64,000 nt of DNA from Coxiella endosymbiont of Dermacentor marginatus. GTDB lineage: Bacteria; Pseudomonadota; Gammaproteobacteria; Coxiellales; Coxiellaceae. Below the pieces are notes generated by a model, which saw only the letters and a list, made by a program, of their open reading frames with translations, did no database searches and was not told where the DNA came from. The stretch lies in contig NZ_OU015521.1 in assembly GCF_907164955.1 (NCBI RefSeq), positions 248,001 through 312,000 on the forward strand, given 5' to 3'. The number at the start of each line of letters is the position of its first letter. The stretch's first letter is position 1. Made by a program: the position numbers and the translations under genes. Of this stretch, positions 40,685 to 53,484 are shown in pieces.

Positions 40685-41807
40685 GATATCTCTTAAATAA
40701 GCACTAAGTTAATTTCATAATTTGCTAGATTTTCAAAAACCCCTAATAAAATATAAAACGAATATAAATATGTACTTAACGAATATATATTTTCAGTTTT
40801 GGTGAGAGAAAATTATTCGATTTATGAGTTAATCCTGTCGCTATTTTTGATTCTAAATAAATTACACGTTAAATTGATTGCATGATTAATAGACTAATTT
40901 GAACTACTTTTGGAAAGCGACGACTATGCAATAGTTTTAGGAAGGTTTATCTCAAGAAACGAGAAAGGCTTGAGGATAGACTTTTTATCAGGTATTATCT
41001 CAACTGGAGGGTAAGCAATCACTCTTATTTTAATTATGCATTAAGGTCTTTATAGAAAAATAGTTCTTTCCTCTTATTCTATGTTCGTTTCAATCTCTCT
41101 GTCAGCACAGAATAGATAAATTCCCTAATTCAGCCATACATTTTGTGCAAGTCTAACCGTACAAAAAACTTGATTAAAATAATTTGTATTATAATAATAG
41201 GAAAGAAAACTACTTCCTAAAAAATTTAAGATACTGATTATTATACAGATTCAGATTTTTCTCAATAATTTTTTGGAGTTGTAGGCTTAGTACTTGTGTA
41301 TAACCATTGAAAATGATTAAGCTTGTTACGAGTCTTAGCAATATAAAGATAAAAAAAAGAACTAAGAGTTAATCGATTAAAATAACACATGGCCAACTAC
41401 TAACAGTAGAAAACTAAACGTTTTGAAAAGATATTTTTACCTGTTCACTGCAAGGTGAGTTAATTCTCGAAGATTTTTCTGTAATACTTTTCCTATTTCA
41501 AGATTCCATTGGTATTTGAATTAAGTTTTTCTTTAATAATGGATAATTGTTTCATCAGTTTGTAAATTTAATTTCTCTTCTGATACTATAACCCGTCTAA
41601 GGATCATGGTGTCTTTTGTTAGGTTTTTAATTTCATAATATTGGTAAATTGTGTGCACTTTTAATTAATCTGGATTTTCCTTATAGAAATGAAATCCATT
41701 TACGGGTTAATCAGCTTACTAAATCACGACTGTTATTCTATAATACTGCTATAGTCAATCAGTCCCTGACAAAATAAATAAAGATTTAAAAGCTATTAAA
41801 AAGATGA
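40685..41807. other. Gap between aroE and the DUF47 gene
   Basis: About 1.1 kb, AT-rich, with stops in all frames. No relic was recognised. Confidence 0.55.
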
Positions 41808-41837
41808 TTGAGGCAAGGCTCAAGAAGTTGATATACT
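41808..41837 (+). promoter_or_regulatory. Candidate promoter of the DUF47 gene
   Basis: The -35-like ttgagg at 41808-41813 is followed after 18 bases by tatact at 41832-41837. The -10 ends only 6 bases before the ATG at 41844, so a transcript from it would have almost no leader. Confidence 0.35.
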
Positions 41838-41843
41838 AATTTT

Positions 41844-42494
41844 ATGTTACCGCAGACTGCAATTTTAAATACATTTGGCTGTTCTCCTGTTCAACTGCTG
41901 CGACGTCACAAAGAGAAAGTATATAATTTTGTGAAATTGCCTCTTTGTTTTTTCAATATGCTTACCGTGCGAGATTGGAAACAAATCTCGAGCTTGCAAC
42001 AAAATATTACTCAATTTGAAACTAAGAATGATAAATTAAAACATGATTTTCATTATCATTTCTCCAGAATTTTGTTTCCTCCGCCTACTCCTCTTAATGA
42101 TTTGCTAATCATCTTTCTAGAAAAGCAGATTAAAATAGCCAACACTATAAAGAATATTTCAGTAATTATAGTCGAACGTCGAATGGAAATTCTTTCACCT
42201 CTTCTCATAACCAAACTTAAAAATTCCTTTCAAGCACAAGAAGTTATCAATTTCATTGATAACTTCTTAGCTTTAAGTTTTCAAAGAAAACAAGAAAATG
42301 ATGTGGATAAAATAATTCAGAAACTTAATGATATTAAGTATCAGACCAACCAACTACAAATTCAAGTACAACAACAACCTTTTCAAATCAAAAATACTTT
42401 ATTGCCCATAAATGTAATCTTTTTATATAAAATAATAAAAAATCAGCTTCTTAAAAAGACTGGTAATTATTTGCAATTATCAATGGCAGGTTAG
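41844..42494 (+). CDS. DUF47 (PhoU-like, TIGR00153) family protein
   Basis: The 216 residues follow E. coli YkaA closely: ILNTFGCSPVQLLRRHKEKVYNF at the start (ILNTFGCSPVQLLRRHKEKV), a long all-helical body with FLEKQIKIANTIKNIS, and NDIKYQTNQLQIQVQQQPF then PINVIFLYKIIK near the end. Such proteins resemble PhoU and usually lie next to a Pit phosphate transporter gene; none is visible here. The family residues around NVMFLYK are kept. An in-gene hairpin at 42238-42268 encodes QEVINFIDNF. No Shine-Dalgarno precedes the ATG. PunA starts 4 bases after the stop. Confidence 0.88.
   Translation: MLPQTAILNTFGCSPVQLLRRHKEKVYNFVKLPLCFFNMLTVRDWKQISSLQQNITQFETKNDKLKHDFHYHFSRILFPPPTPLNDLLIIFLEKQIKIANTIKNISVIIVERRMEILSPLLITKLKNSFQAQEVINFIDNFLALSFQRKQENDVDKIIQKLNDIKYQTNQLQIQVQQQPFQIKNTLLPINVIFLYKIIKNQLLKKTGNYLQLSMAG
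42238..42268. repeat. Perfect 14-bp hairpin in the DUF47 coding sequence, 3-base loop
   Basis: The arms at 42238-42251 and 42255-42268 are exact reverse complements around ttc. It lies inside an intact reading frame and is translated. Confidence 0.85.
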
Positions 42495-42497
42495 ATA

Positions 42498-43325
42498 ATG
42501 ACACTTGCTTCTTATGAAGCTTTAAAAGAAATTCAACATCATGCTCCTGATTTTCGGCCTCGACTGGCTATTGTTCTAGGTTCAGGTTTGGGTGAACTAA
42601 CCAACCAAATTGAAGAACCCATCATTATTTCTTACCATCAGTTACCGGGTTTCCATAAGCCAAAAATCGAAGGCCATGCTGGTAATCTCTATTTAGGAAA
42701 AATAAAGGGCATTCCGGTAGCTTGCTTACGAGGGCGCACTCACTACTATGAAGGTGTTGATAATAATCCTATAAAAACTATGGTCCGTACTTTTAAATTG
42801 CTGGGATGTGAAGCTTGGTTAGCTACTAATGCTTCTGGTTCCTTACGAGAAGATATTAAACCAGGCAGTTTAGTTTTAATAAAAGACCACATAAATTTTC
42901 AATTTAATAATGCTCTGGTGGGTCCCAATGAAGATGATTTCGGACCCCGCTTTGTTGGTATGGAAGATACTTACGACCCAATTTTTCGTATTAAATTTTC
43001 CAAAATCGCAGACCAATTATCTATCAACTTGCCGGAAGGAGTTTATATTGGTGTCTTGGGACCGGCTTTTGAAACACCTGCCGAGATTAAAGCCTACCGC
43101 ATTCTAGGTGCGGATGTAGTGGGTATGTCTACTATTCCAGAGGTGATTATCGCTCGACATTGCGGAATGCGTGTTGCAGTAATTTCAGTCGTCAGCAATT
43201 TTGCTTCCGGAATGATGGAAGAAAAAACTACTCATGAACAAACATTACGTGGAGTAAAATTAGCTACAGAAAATTTGACTAGATTAATCTTAACCTTTAT
43301 TAAGCAATATCTCTCTCTACTATGA
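42498..43325 (+). CDS. punA: Purine nucleoside phosphorylase I
   Basis: This enzyme cleaves purine nucleosides with phosphate for salvage. The trimeric PNP family is clear over 275 residues: VLGSGLGELTNQI (phosphate loop), PGFHKPKIEGHAGNLYLG, LRGRTHYYEG, NASGSLREDIKPGSLVLIKDHIN (ATNASGSLRED), GPAFETPAEIKAYR, and VGMSTIPEVIIARHCGMRV with the base-binding Asn in VVSNFASG. It is probably co-transcribed with the DUF47 gene. A 10-bp stem with a 13-base loop at 43491-43513 lies downstream but lacks a U-tract. Confidence 0.95.
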   Translation: MTLASYEALKEIQHHAPDFRPRLAIVLGSGLGELTNQIEEPIIISYHQLPGFHKPKIEGHAGNLYLGKIKGIPVACLRGRTHYYEGVDNNPIKTMVRTFKLLGCEAWLATNASGSLREDIKPGSLVLIKDHINFQFNNALVGPNEDDFGPRFVGMEDTYDPIFRIKFSKIADQLSINLPEGVYIGVLGPAFETPAEIKAYRILGADVVGMSTIPEVIIARHCGMRVAVISVVSNFASGMMEEKTTHEQTLRGVKLATENLTRLILTFIKQYLSLL

Positions 43326-44571
43326 AAACTGAAAATACTAATAAAACCTAATCTCTTTACTTAGATTTAATTGGTTTAATAACAAAGATATTGTACAAGC
43401 TATTGAGAAACTATGCTATAAAAGCGAAAACCCTCTATGATTTTATAGTATCTACAAATCTGATGAAATGTTTACGCTCTGTCTATTTCGTTAAAATTAT
43501 TATCGAAATAGACTCTGATTGATTATGATATTATTTTAGAACTATCAATTTTTTTCTATTTAGAATATGGAAAATTTTATCAAGACCCTAAAGAAAAATA
43601 GCCAAAAGGCTGTTCTGGAAATTGCTAAAAATCAAAACCATCTCACTCCTCTTTGATAAGAACAAATTTGCTCTTTAATACTTCCGGACGATCTAATACG
43701 TTCCTTATAAATTTCATAACTTCTTCCACTTAATCAAATCATACTAAAGATATGATGAATGAAACACATAAATCTTTTTTATTATGATCTAAGATCAATC
43801 TTTTTCCAGGCAAAGTAAAATTAATTCATACATTATATAGTTTTTCTTAGCATTAATGATATTTAAAAAATTCTAAAGCTACATATGACAAGAAACAATT
43901 TTATTGGGATATCAATCTAAGTTTATCGGATTTTTACAAATTTGATTTTCATTCAGTTCTATAACTTCAAAAACCTTTATTCAGTAAGTTATTTATCTTA
44001 AAATATTAAGAAATCTGTTATGAATGTTATGAAATCATTTCTGTGTTACTTAAACTCAAAAAAAGTAGAGTTCCCACTGAATGATTTTTTCATCCCAATT
44101 CCTAGATGAGCGAATTTTAGAGCAGTTTTCTTCAAATGTACCATCTGATTAAATCAAATTTTTAAATTTAATTATCTTGAACTTTGTCAAAGATTCTATT
44201 AATACAGATGTTTAAAACTATAGAAAAATAAATCTGATTTGATTCTATAAGCTTTTAATGAGAGATAATTCCGAAATATGAATACTTTAAAGCTTATTTA
44301 AGACTAGTTTTGAAAATAAAATTCAAGACCAATACCTTAATTAGGTTACTCTCTTCATCTTTAATTAAAATAATTTTTAATAAAGAAAAAATTAAAAATG
44401 ATTAAAAGTTATTAAAAGATAAAATATTTCTTCTGTTTAGGTACATGCCGCCTAGGCATAATCTCTTTTATTCATCTTAATTCCTAATTCCTACTCCCTA
44501 ATGATATTGAGGATTTTATTGTGTTTTCATCTTGAACTTCAAGCTTAGATCTTTAAGAGACGTTAAGCATA
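43326..44571. other. Gap between punA and csrA
   Basis: About 1.25 kb without a gene. The reverse strand near 43640-43740 reads EEVMKFIRNVLDRPEVLKSK then FVLIKEE, which looks protein-like and may be a relic, but I do not recognise it. The stem at 43491-43513 is the only other structure. Confidence 0.45.
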
Positions 44572-44853
44572 CTACTCTTTCTTAATCTTTTCTGTTTCTG
44601 ATACTTTTATTCTCTCCTCGTTTTGAATACGCTGATAAATTTCTTCCCGATGAACTGGGATATGTTTCGGTGCCTCGATACCAATTCGTACCTGATTACC
44701 CCGAATTTCCAAAACTGTTATAACAATCTTTTCGTTGGATAAATCGCTCTGGAGGGTAATTGCACGTGCCAAGGTTTCAGTTGTTTCAGTTTTTATTTTT
44801 TCATCTTTCCCAATGATCAAACGTTGACCGAGCGTTCTTGTTAGGACTAACAT
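44572..44853 (-). CDS. csrA: Carbon storage regulator CsrA with an internal insertion
   Basis: CsrA is a small RNA-binding dimer that controls translation of many mRNAs. The first strand [15 protein letters not shown] and the rest, [20 protein letters not shown] then [13 protein letters not shown], are standard, including the RNA-binding Arg in VHREE. Between them, after IIGKDE, lie about 24 extra residues (roughly 19-42: a [10 protein letters not shown] stretch and LQSDLSNEK), where normal CsrA (about 61 residues) turns directly from strand 1 to strand 2. A lysine-rich tail follows the helix. The total is 93 residues in an uninterrupted frame. Confidence 0.92.
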   Translation of the reverse strand: MLVLTRTLGQRLIIGKDEKIKTETTETLARAITLQSDLSNEKIVITVLEIRGNQVRIGIEAPKHIPVHREEIYQRIQNEERIKVSETEKIKKE

Positions 44854-45061
44854 GATAAACTTCCTTTATCTTAGGCCACCTCTTACAGAAACCGGTGGCA
44901 GTTTCACGTAGAACTTCCTTTTTGTAATCTCCTTTTAGAAATCTCACTAGATTTTAACCAGAGAGCATCCGTAAAATAAGGTTCAGATCGAGCCATTTTA
45001 TACCTAGGATAGTGAGAAGTGCAAGAGTTCAATTTTTTATATAAAAACTCATGAGTTATCC
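44854..45061. other. Spacer between rpiA and csrA
   Basis: About 200 bases, presumably holding the csrA leader on the reverse strand. No clear promoter or terminator could be assigned. Confidence 0.4.
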
Positions 45062-45727
45062 TTAATGCGCTCTTCTATAAAATTTAACACCAGAAGAAGT
45101 TCCAACAATTAAAGTATCTGCAGGACGGTAAGCAAACAGTCCATTACTGACAATGCCAGGGATATCATTCAAAGTGCTTTCTAGATCTATTGGATCAAGA
45201 ATATTTAAATTATAAACATCTAAAATAACATTACCGTTATCTGTAATAAACCCTTGACGATAAACAGGATCACCTTTTAATTTCACAATTTCACGCGCAA
45301 CAAAACTTCTGGCCATAGGAATAACTTCGAGAGGTAAAGGAAATTTACCTAAAATATCAATTTGTTTACTTTCATCAACCAAACAAATGAAATGCTCTGA
45401 AGCAGCAGCGATAATTTTTTCACGTGTCAGTGCACCTCCTCCACCCTTGATAAGATAAAAATGTTTATTAAATTCATCTGCCCCATCTATATACACTTTC
45501 AAATTTGAAACAGAATTGAGATCAATTAATGGAATGCCTTTTTCTTTTAAGCGTTTTTCTGTAGTAACAGAACTAGCTATTGCTCCATCAATTTGTTGTT
45601 TCATCTCAGAAAGTGCATCGATAAAGTAGTTCACAGTGGAGCCAGTTCCAATGCCGATGATATCGGTATTTTTAATATATCGAATGGCTTTAAGCGCCGC
45701 CATCTTCTTAAGATTATCTTTTGACAT
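45062..45727 (-). CDS. rpiA: Ribose-5-phosphate isomerase A
   Basis: RpiA interconverts ribose 5-phosphate and ribulose 5-phosphate, feeding Prs. The 221 residues (E. coli 219) contain the phosphate loop [15 protein letters not shown], the active-site run [20 protein letters not shown] with both Asp and the Lys, then ALTREKI with the catalytic Glu, and the end [11 protein letters not shown]. The frame is intact. It lies upstream of csrA on the same strand, at 200 bases, so separate transcription is likely. Confidence 0.97.
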   Translation of the reverse strand: MSKDNLKKMAALKAIRYIKNTDIIGIGTGSTVNYFIDALSEMKQQIDGAIASSVTTEKRLKEKGIPLIDLNSVSNLKVYIDGADEFNKHFYLIKGGGGALTREKIIAAASEHFICLVDESKQIDILGKFPLPLEVIPMARSFVAREIVKLKGDPVYRQGFITDNGNVILDVYNLNILDPIDLESTLNDIPGIVSNGLFAYRPADTLIVGTSSGVKFYRRAH

Positions 45728-47660
45728 TCTTCCTCGCTTCTAATTAACTGTAAACTTCTGACGTTTTCTCACTGCTTCAGTGTTGGTGAATATGATAATG
45801 GTTCCATTAAATCCACGTGCGATCTCTAAACATCATCAATAATACTTTATAACTACATCCGCTGATATTCTCCAAAGAGATTTTTCATTTTTACAACTGC
45901 TTGAAACAACTGATAGCTATTACCTAAAACAACTACTACCCGAAATTAAACGTATGTATACCTCAATTATTCTGAATTGGAAAAGGTGATAAATTACCTC
46001 ATAAGCACAGCAAATTTACTGAAACGAAATACGTTACCGCCTTAAGAGCAAGCCCAGCCTTATAGAATCATAGAATCGGAAAGTGAAAAACAACCTTCGC
46101 CGAACTACTTCATGCATTCAAATTTAAAATAATCATCAGAATATCTGTTGTAAAAGATCCTTCGATAAAACACTGAGTTTATATCAAAGACTGATACCCA
46201 TCTGTAATATTAGACTGTTGAGCTTGTCCTGTTTGGTCAAATCCACATATTTAAGAACACTGTAACAAAGATAACTCAAGTAAATATTATATATGATAAC
46301 TCGCTTTAAGCACGGTGTTTATTTAAATAATAAAATGTGTCTATTAAAATCATTTTTACTTTTATTATGAAGGAGAATAAAAACTATCAACGAATATGAG
46401 CTATCACATCTATCAATCTATAGATTGAATAAGTTAAGAGAGATTGGAGATGTGAAGATTAAATAAAATGAGTTAATACCGGTGATTTGGATAAAGAACT
46501 ATGGAACCCAAAAAGAGAGGCTATTCTTTATCCAACTGAATTAATTTAACGATTAGATTATTCGAAGTGCACTACATTTTATCAAATCTATAACTCTAAA
46601 AGAGAAAAACTCTTAAAAAGCCTTCAATAATCTTTAAGAATACATGTATAAAAAATGACGTTGCAAAGAATTCTTAGAAGAACAGAAAAGAGCAACTAAA
46701 AGCTTAGCTTTGCATCTATGAAGTTGGAACTAGTAATTCACCTTATATTAGTACAATATTTGACCTCAAGTTTTTCTATTTAATTTTAAATAATAAGTCC
46801 CTTTTGGCAATCAAATCAAATCCAACCAAGTATTTCTTTTTTCCTCCACTCTCTATGAAAAAGAGAAGTGTTAACTACCGGGGAGAGCCTAGACGGAATT
46901 ATTAGAAACCGGAATTAAGGCGTTACGATAGCTTATATAATATGTTCCTTACGAATCTCTTACTGGACTTAAAGGATCTAAGATGGAAGATTCTAAAATC
47001 CCTTTCAGATAGGAAGTATTTATGGTAGGGTTTATTTTCCAATTAGGTTGATAACAATAATTACTTTTTTAATTAAAAATTACCTAATTAATGACATATA
47101 AATTGTCTGTCTTTTTAAGCAATCTTTAGGATATGAAATTGTAAACCTTCTGAATACAATGCCTATTTTACTCATAAAGAATAGTAACTTACTGCTTTAG
47201 AGTTTGTGCGAGCGATACTCGATACTCTACATCTACGAAGCAAGACTATACTCTGTCATAATATGCTGATATAAACTTCTCGATCCTGCTAGGAAGCTGG
47301 TAGGAAGTAAGATATTTCATATTTATTGACCATAACATAACATCTTACAGATGTGCTCTTGTATAGAAATATCTGAGTTTTTTAATTGGAATTGGAATAT
47401 AAAATAAGACAAGGGAATAATTCGTCCGGAATTGTGTTGCTGAATTTAATGAGTACTATCTAGATTTTTACGATCGAAGCAATAAAAACTTTCTCATGAA
47501 AGACAGAATTGATATTCTTTTTCGAATCCACAAATTTCACTTACCAATATGCTTTTTTAACTAAAAGTAAAGCTGTGATTTTTTTAAAAAAAACCGTCCT
47601 TGATTTAATGTTAATTAATTTCATTAGATAATCAGAAGAATAACCTGCTAAAATGTTTTT
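45728..47660. other. 1.9-kb empty region between rpiA and glmU
   Basis: No frame, RNA gene or repeat could be supported. The base composition and stop density resemble the other decayed gaps. The left end should contain the rpiA leader and the right end the end of the atp-glmU transcript. Confidence 0.6.
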
Positions 47661-49031
47661 TCAGGATTTCTTTTTTGGACAAAACCAACCTTTAATAGTA
47701 TGTTGACGCTTGCGAGCTAGGGTCAATTGATGTGGTAGAACGTCTTGAGTGATTGTAGAACCAGCTCCAATGGTTGCTTCTTCTCCTACAGTTAATGGAG
47801 CAACAAGAGAAGTATTTGAGCCTATGAAAGCACCATCTTCAATTTTCGTTTCCCATTTATTAACCCCATCGTAATTACAAGTGATCGTTCCTGCGCCAAT
47901 ATTGACATTTTTTCCAATTGAGGCATTACCGAGGTAGGTTAAATGATTAACTTTACTATTGAATCCTAAAATTGTTTTTTTAATTTCTACGAAATTTCCT
48001 ACTTTAACCCCCTTTTTCAAAACGCTGTTAGGTCGAATTCGGGCAAATGGACCAACATTACAATGGGCTGCAATACGTGCGCCTTCAATAATGCTGTTTG
48101 AATAAATTTTTGCATCATTACCGACTGTAACGTTCTTCAAGATAACATTAGAGCCAATTCTAACATTAGCTCCTAGTTGAATTTTTCCTTCTAAAACCAC
48201 ATTAACGTCGATAAAAACATCTTGGCTAATCTGAATATTTTCTCCTCGAATATCAACTCGGTTTGGATCGGCCACTGTCGCCCCAGCCAAAACTAATTTT
48301 TTAACCATTAATCGTTGATAATAACGTTCCAGGCGAATCAATTCCCAACGGTCGTTGATACCCTGTACTTCTTCATGAAAGGAAGGCTTAATACTTTTTA
48401 TAGAACAGCCCATAGTCGCCGCTAAAGCTATCATATCCGTAAGATAGTATTCTTTTTGACGATTATTGTTGATTATATGAGATAACCAGTTTTTTAAATT
48501 CTCTGTTGAAGCAGTCAGAATACCAGTATTAATTTCGCATATTTTTCGTTGTTGATCGTTCGCATCTTTATGCTCAACAATTCTGATGATATTTCCATAT
48601 TCATCACGAATAATTCGTCCAAAACTATGAGGATTGGGTGATTCAGTAACGACCAATCCTAGTCCATCAGTAGGCGTGCTTTGTAATAAATATCTGAGTG
48701 TTTGAGAAGAAATGAGTGGAACATCTGCATATAAAACGAGAATTCGATCTTTATTCCAACAAAGAGGGATAGCTTGCAACAAGGCATGACCTGTGCCTAA
48801 TTGCTTTTCTTGTTCGACCCAATTAACGGACAAGTAACCTAATTTTTCTCGGATCTGACGTCCATCATCAGTACTATAGACCACATGAATTCTATCAGCA
48901 TCTAAAGTTTGTGCCGTCTTCACCACGCGCTCTAAAAGAGGGATCCCACCTAATGGGTGCAAGACCTTTGGAATACTCGACGCCATTCGCTTTCCCTTAC
49001 CCGCTGCTAAAATAACGACGATTAATCTCAT
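47661..49031 (-). CDS. glmU: Bifunctional UDP-GlcNAc synthesis protein GlmU
   Basis: GlmU acetylates glucosamine 1-phosphate and then couples it to UTP, supplying peptidoglycan and LPS. The N-terminal uridyltransferase shows [20 protein letters not shown] and LYADVPLIS. From about residue 250 the left-handed beta-helix acetyltransferase shows hexapeptide repeats, the catalytic His in [13 protein letters not shown], and [17 protein letters not shown]. At 456 residues it is full length. It is the last gene of the ATP synthase operon, 23 bases after atpC, a usual gammaproteobacterial arrangement. Confidence 0.97.
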   Translation of the reverse strand: MRLIVVILAAGKGKRMASSIPKVLHPLGGIPLLERVVKTAQTLDADRIHVVYSTDDGRQIREKLGYLSVNWVEQEKQLGTGHALLQAIPLCWNKDRILVLYADVPLISSQTLRYLLQSTPTDGLGLVVTESPNPHSFGRIIRDEYGNIIRIVEHKDANDQQRKICEINTGILTASTENLKNWLSHIINNNRQKEYYLTDMIALAATMGCSIKSIKPSFHEEVQGINDRWELIRLERYYQRLMVKKLVLAGATVADPNRVDIRGENIQISQDVFIDVNVVLEGKIQLGANVRIGSNVILKNVTVGNDAKIYSNSIIEGARIAAHCNVGPFARIRPNSVLKKGVKVGNFVEIKKTILGFNSKVNHLTYLGNASIGKNVNIGAGTITCNYDGVNKWETKIEDGAFIGSNTSLVAPLTVGEEATIGAGSTITQDVLPHQLTLARKRQHTIKGWFCPKKKS

Positions 49032-49054
49032 TCGACATCTACCATTATGGATAT

Positions 49055-49483
49055 TTAACCTTTTGCGCGTTTACGAATCATCTGAATGGCTCGCAACTTG
49101 GCAGTAGCTTCTGCTAGCTCTGTCATTGCGCGTAAATATTCGATTCCTATCCTTTGATTACTCAATTTTTGCTCTGCTTCTTTTTTGGCAGCAATCGCAG
49201 AGACCTCATCCAAATGAGCAACTCGTAAAGCTGTATCTGCCAAAACGGTTACAACTTCCGGCTGGACTTCTAACATTCCTCCAGATATATAAAACACTTC
49301 TTCTTTACCGTTTTCTAAAATTGTACTGATTTGTCCTGGCTTCAAAGAGGTTAAGAGCTGCCGATGGCCTGGATAGATTCCCAGCTCGCCCATTATACTA
49401 CCTGTGACAATAATTTTTTCAACTCTTCCGCTAAATATAGCCGCTTCAGCTGAAACTATTTCTAATTGCATTGTTTTAGTCAT
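49055..49483 (-). CDS. atpC: ATP synthase epsilon subunit
   Basis: Epsilon belongs to the central stalk of F1 and can inhibit ATP hydrolysis. The 142 residues have the N-terminal beta-sandwich ([53 protein letters not shown]) and the C-terminal helical hairpin rich in Ala, Glu and Lys ([10 protein letters not shown] to [13 protein letters not shown]). It lies 152 bases after atpD, the longest gap inside this operon. Confidence 0.96.
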   Translation of the reverse strand: MTKTMQLEIVSAEAAIFSGRVEKIIVTGSIMGELGIYPGHRQLLTSLKPGQISTILENGKEEVFYISGGMLEVQPEVVTVLADTALRVAHLDEVSAIAAKKEAEQKLSNQRIGIEYLRAMTELAEATAKLRAIQMIRKRAKG

Positions 49484-49635
49484 AATTTTCTACGAGTCAA
49501 ATAATTTCCAAATTTCCTTCTCGAATATCTGAACTTAGAAATTTTTCCTTCAGTGACTACCGACTATCATTCCTTATGATTTTTCAGAAAAGACGTTTCG
49601 AAATCACTTGCAATATTATTAAAGACTTCACCTCT

Positions 49636-51021
<1,386 letters not shown>

Positions 51022-51894
51022 TTATTCCACTGCTGTAGCACCTGAAACAATTTCTGCGATTTCTTGCGTTATTCCAGACTGACGTGCTTTGTTATACATT
51101 AGCTGCAGCTCATCAATTAATTGTCCAGCGTTTTCTGTCGCATTTTTCATAGCCACTCCGCGTGCACTTTGTTCACAAGCGATGTTCTCAATGATGGCCT
51201 GATACACTTGCGATTCAATATACCGCACTAATAACATTTCTAATAAATCTTTAGAGGCATCGTCGGGTTCATAAATATAATCCCAATAACCTTCCTTAAA
51301 CTTTTTCTTATCAATCATCAAGGGGAGCAGTTGGCGAATAATCGGTTTTTGGATCATTGTATTTACAAATTTATTGGTAGCAATGTAAATAGCATCGATT
51401 TTTTTTTCATTAAACCGATCTAATATCACTTTTACTAACCCGATTATATTTTGTACTTTGGGTTTATCGCCTAAATAATCCGATATAGCTATAACATTTC
51501 CTCCATGACGCTGAAAAAAAGTCTTACCTTTACGGCCAATAATACATAAATCAATTTCAATATTCCGTTCCTTCCATTTTTTCATTTCTGCTACAGTGGT
51601 GCGAAATAAATTAATATTTAATCCACCACATAAACCTCGATCGCTACTTGCTATGATGTAACCTACGCGCTGAGTTATTTCACGCCGTTCTAAATAAGAA
51701 TGAATATATTCAGAATGACTTACAGCTACATGACTAATAACTTTGCGAATTTTGTTGGCGTAAGGACGAGACATTTCCATGCGATCCTGTGCTTTTCGCA
51801 TCTTACTTGCTGCCACAAGCTCCATTGCTCGCGTAATTTTTTTTGTGTTTTTAATACTAGCAATCTTGCTACGTATTTCTCGTGTTTTAGACAT
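51022..51894 (-). CDS. atpG: ATP synthase gamma subunit
   Basis: Gamma is the rotor shaft of F1. The 290 residues open with the conserved coiled coil [20 protein letters not shown] then MVAAS-like [11 protein letters not shown]. They contain [16 protein letters not shown] and end with the second coiled-coil helix [20 protein letters not shown] and [20 protein letters not shown]. It is full length and lies between atpA and atpD. Confidence 0.98.
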   Translation of the reverse strand: MSKTREIRSKIASIKNTKKITRAMELVAASKMRKAQDRMEMSRPYANKIRKVISHVAVSHSEYIHSYLERREITQRVGYIIASSDRGLCGGLNINLFRTTVAEMKKWKERNIEIDLCIIGRKGKTFFQRHGGNVIAISDYLGDKPKVQNIIGLVKVILDRFNEKKIDAIYIATNKFVNTMIQKPIIRQLLPLMIDKKKFKEGYWDYIYEPDDASKDLLEMLLVRYIESQVYQAIIENIACEQSARGVAMKNATENAGQLIDELQLMYNKARQSGITQEIAEIVSGATAVE

Positions 51895-51921
51895 AATTGT
51901 AAAATTAATTCAGATCTGATA

Positions 51922-53481
51922 TTAACAATAAATTTGTGTTTCCTTAAATTCCTCTATAACAGTTTTAATTTTTCCAATCACTTGTTCAGAATAATTTGGA
52001 TTTTTGTTAATTTCGTCTAATAAATCTTGATTCTGATGATCATGTAAAAAACTCAGTAAAGATTTTTCAAAATCTACTACTTTTTTCAACTCTACATCAT
52101 CTAAATAATTATTATTCACGACGTACCATAAAATAGCCATTTCCGCAACGCTTAGAGGCTGGTATTGAGGTTGTTTTAGTACTTCCATTACTCGTTGGCC
52201 GTGCTGTAATTGTTTACGAGTAGTTTCATCTAAATCAGAAGCAAACTGAGCAAAAGCTTCTAATTCTCGATACTGCGCTAAAGCAATCCGCAATCCACCA
52301 ATTAATTTTTTAATAATTTTATTTTGTGCGGCACCGCCCACTCGCGAGACAGATAAACCAGCATTAATAGCAGGACGAACACCAGCATTAAATAAATTAA
52401 CATCCAAGTAAATTTGGCCATCTGTAATGGATATCACATTTGTTGGAATGAACGCCGAAACATCACCTGCTTGGGTTTCAATAATAGGTAGTGCAGTAAG
52501 CGAACCGGTTTTATTTTTTACTTTTCCCTTTGTAAATTGCTCTACATACTGCTCATTAACATGAGCCGCTCTTTCTAATAATTGGGAATGCAAATAGAAG
52601 ATATCACCAGGATAGGCTTCACGTCCTGGCGGACGACGTAATAAAAGGGATATTTGACGATATGCCCAGGCCTGTTTAGTTAAATCATCGTAAATAATTA
52701 ACGCATCTTGCCCGAGATCTCTAAAATATTCTCCCATTGAACATCCCGCATAGGGTGCTAAATATTGTAAAGCAGCTGCTTCTGAAGCACTTGCATTCAC
52801 GACAATAGTATATCCCATCACCCCATGTTCTTCTAATTTTCGAACAACAGCTGCAACAGAAGATTGCTTTTGCCCAATAGCAACGTAAATACATCTCACC
52901 CCGGTATTTTTTTGATTAATGATCGTATCAATAGCAATGGCAGTTTTTCCAGTTTGACGGTCACCAATGATCAATTCTCGCTGACCACGACCAATGGGAA
53001 CCATCGCGTCGATTGATTTAATCCCAGTTTGCAAAGGTGTATCTATGGATTTTCGAGTAATTACGCCGGGCGCGACTTTTTGAATCGAGGAAGTAAGTAT
53101 AGTGTCAATAGGACCCTTTCCATCAATAGGTTCACCAAGAGCATTTACTACTCGTCCTAATAAAGCTTCACCTACTGGAACTTCTAAAATTTTCCCAGTA
53201 CAACGGACTGCCATCCCCTCCTCTAAATGTTTATACGGACCCATTACAACCGCACTGACAGAATCATACTCGAGGTTAAATACTAAACCAAAGGTATTTT
53301 TCGGAAATCTGATCGTCTCTCCAAACATGACATCACGTAGCCCATAAATTTGAACAATTCCATCCTTGAGGCTAACGATAGTACCTTCTGTGCGTTCTTC
53401 AGCTTTAATACTGAATCTTTCAATACGCGATTTAATAATGTTACTAATTTCAGCTGCTCGTAATTGCCTTGTCATAAACAT
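51922..53481 (-). CDS. atpA: ATP synthase alpha subunit
   Basis: Alpha carries the non-catalytic nucleotide sites of F1. The 519 residues show [16 protein letters not shown] near the N-terminus, the P-loop [49 protein letters not shown], and [18 protein letters not shown] with the arginine that reaches the catalytic site. The end is somewhat divergent and rich in Asn and Lys, as expected in an AT-rich genome. It lies 3 bases after atpH. Confidence 0.98.
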   Translation of the reverse strand: MFMTRQLRAAEISNIIKSRIERFSIKAEERTEGTIVSLKDGIVQIYGLRDVMFGETIRFPKNTFGLVFNLEYDSVSAVVMGPYKHLEEGMAVRCTGKILEVPVGEALLGRVVNALGEPIDGKGPIDTILTSSIQKVAPGVITRKSIDTPLQTGIKSIDAMVPIGRGQRELIIGDRQTGKTAIAIDTIINQKNTGVRCIYVAIGQKQSSVAAVVRKLEEHGVMGYTIVVNASASEAAALQYLAPYAGCSMGEYFRDLGQDALIIYDDLTKQAWAYRQISLLLRRPPGREAYPGDIFYLHSQLLERAAHVNEQYVEQFTKGKVKNKTGSLTALPIIETQAGDVSAFIPTNVISITDGQIYLDVNLFNAGVRPAINAGLSVSRVGGAAQNKIIKKLIGGLRIALAQYRELEAFAQFASDLDETTRKQLQHGQRVMEVLKQPQYQPLSVAEMAILWYVVNNNYLDDVELKKVVDFEKSLLSFLHDHQNQDLLDEINKNPNYSEQVIGKIKTVIEEFKETQIYC

Positions 53482-53484
53482 TAC

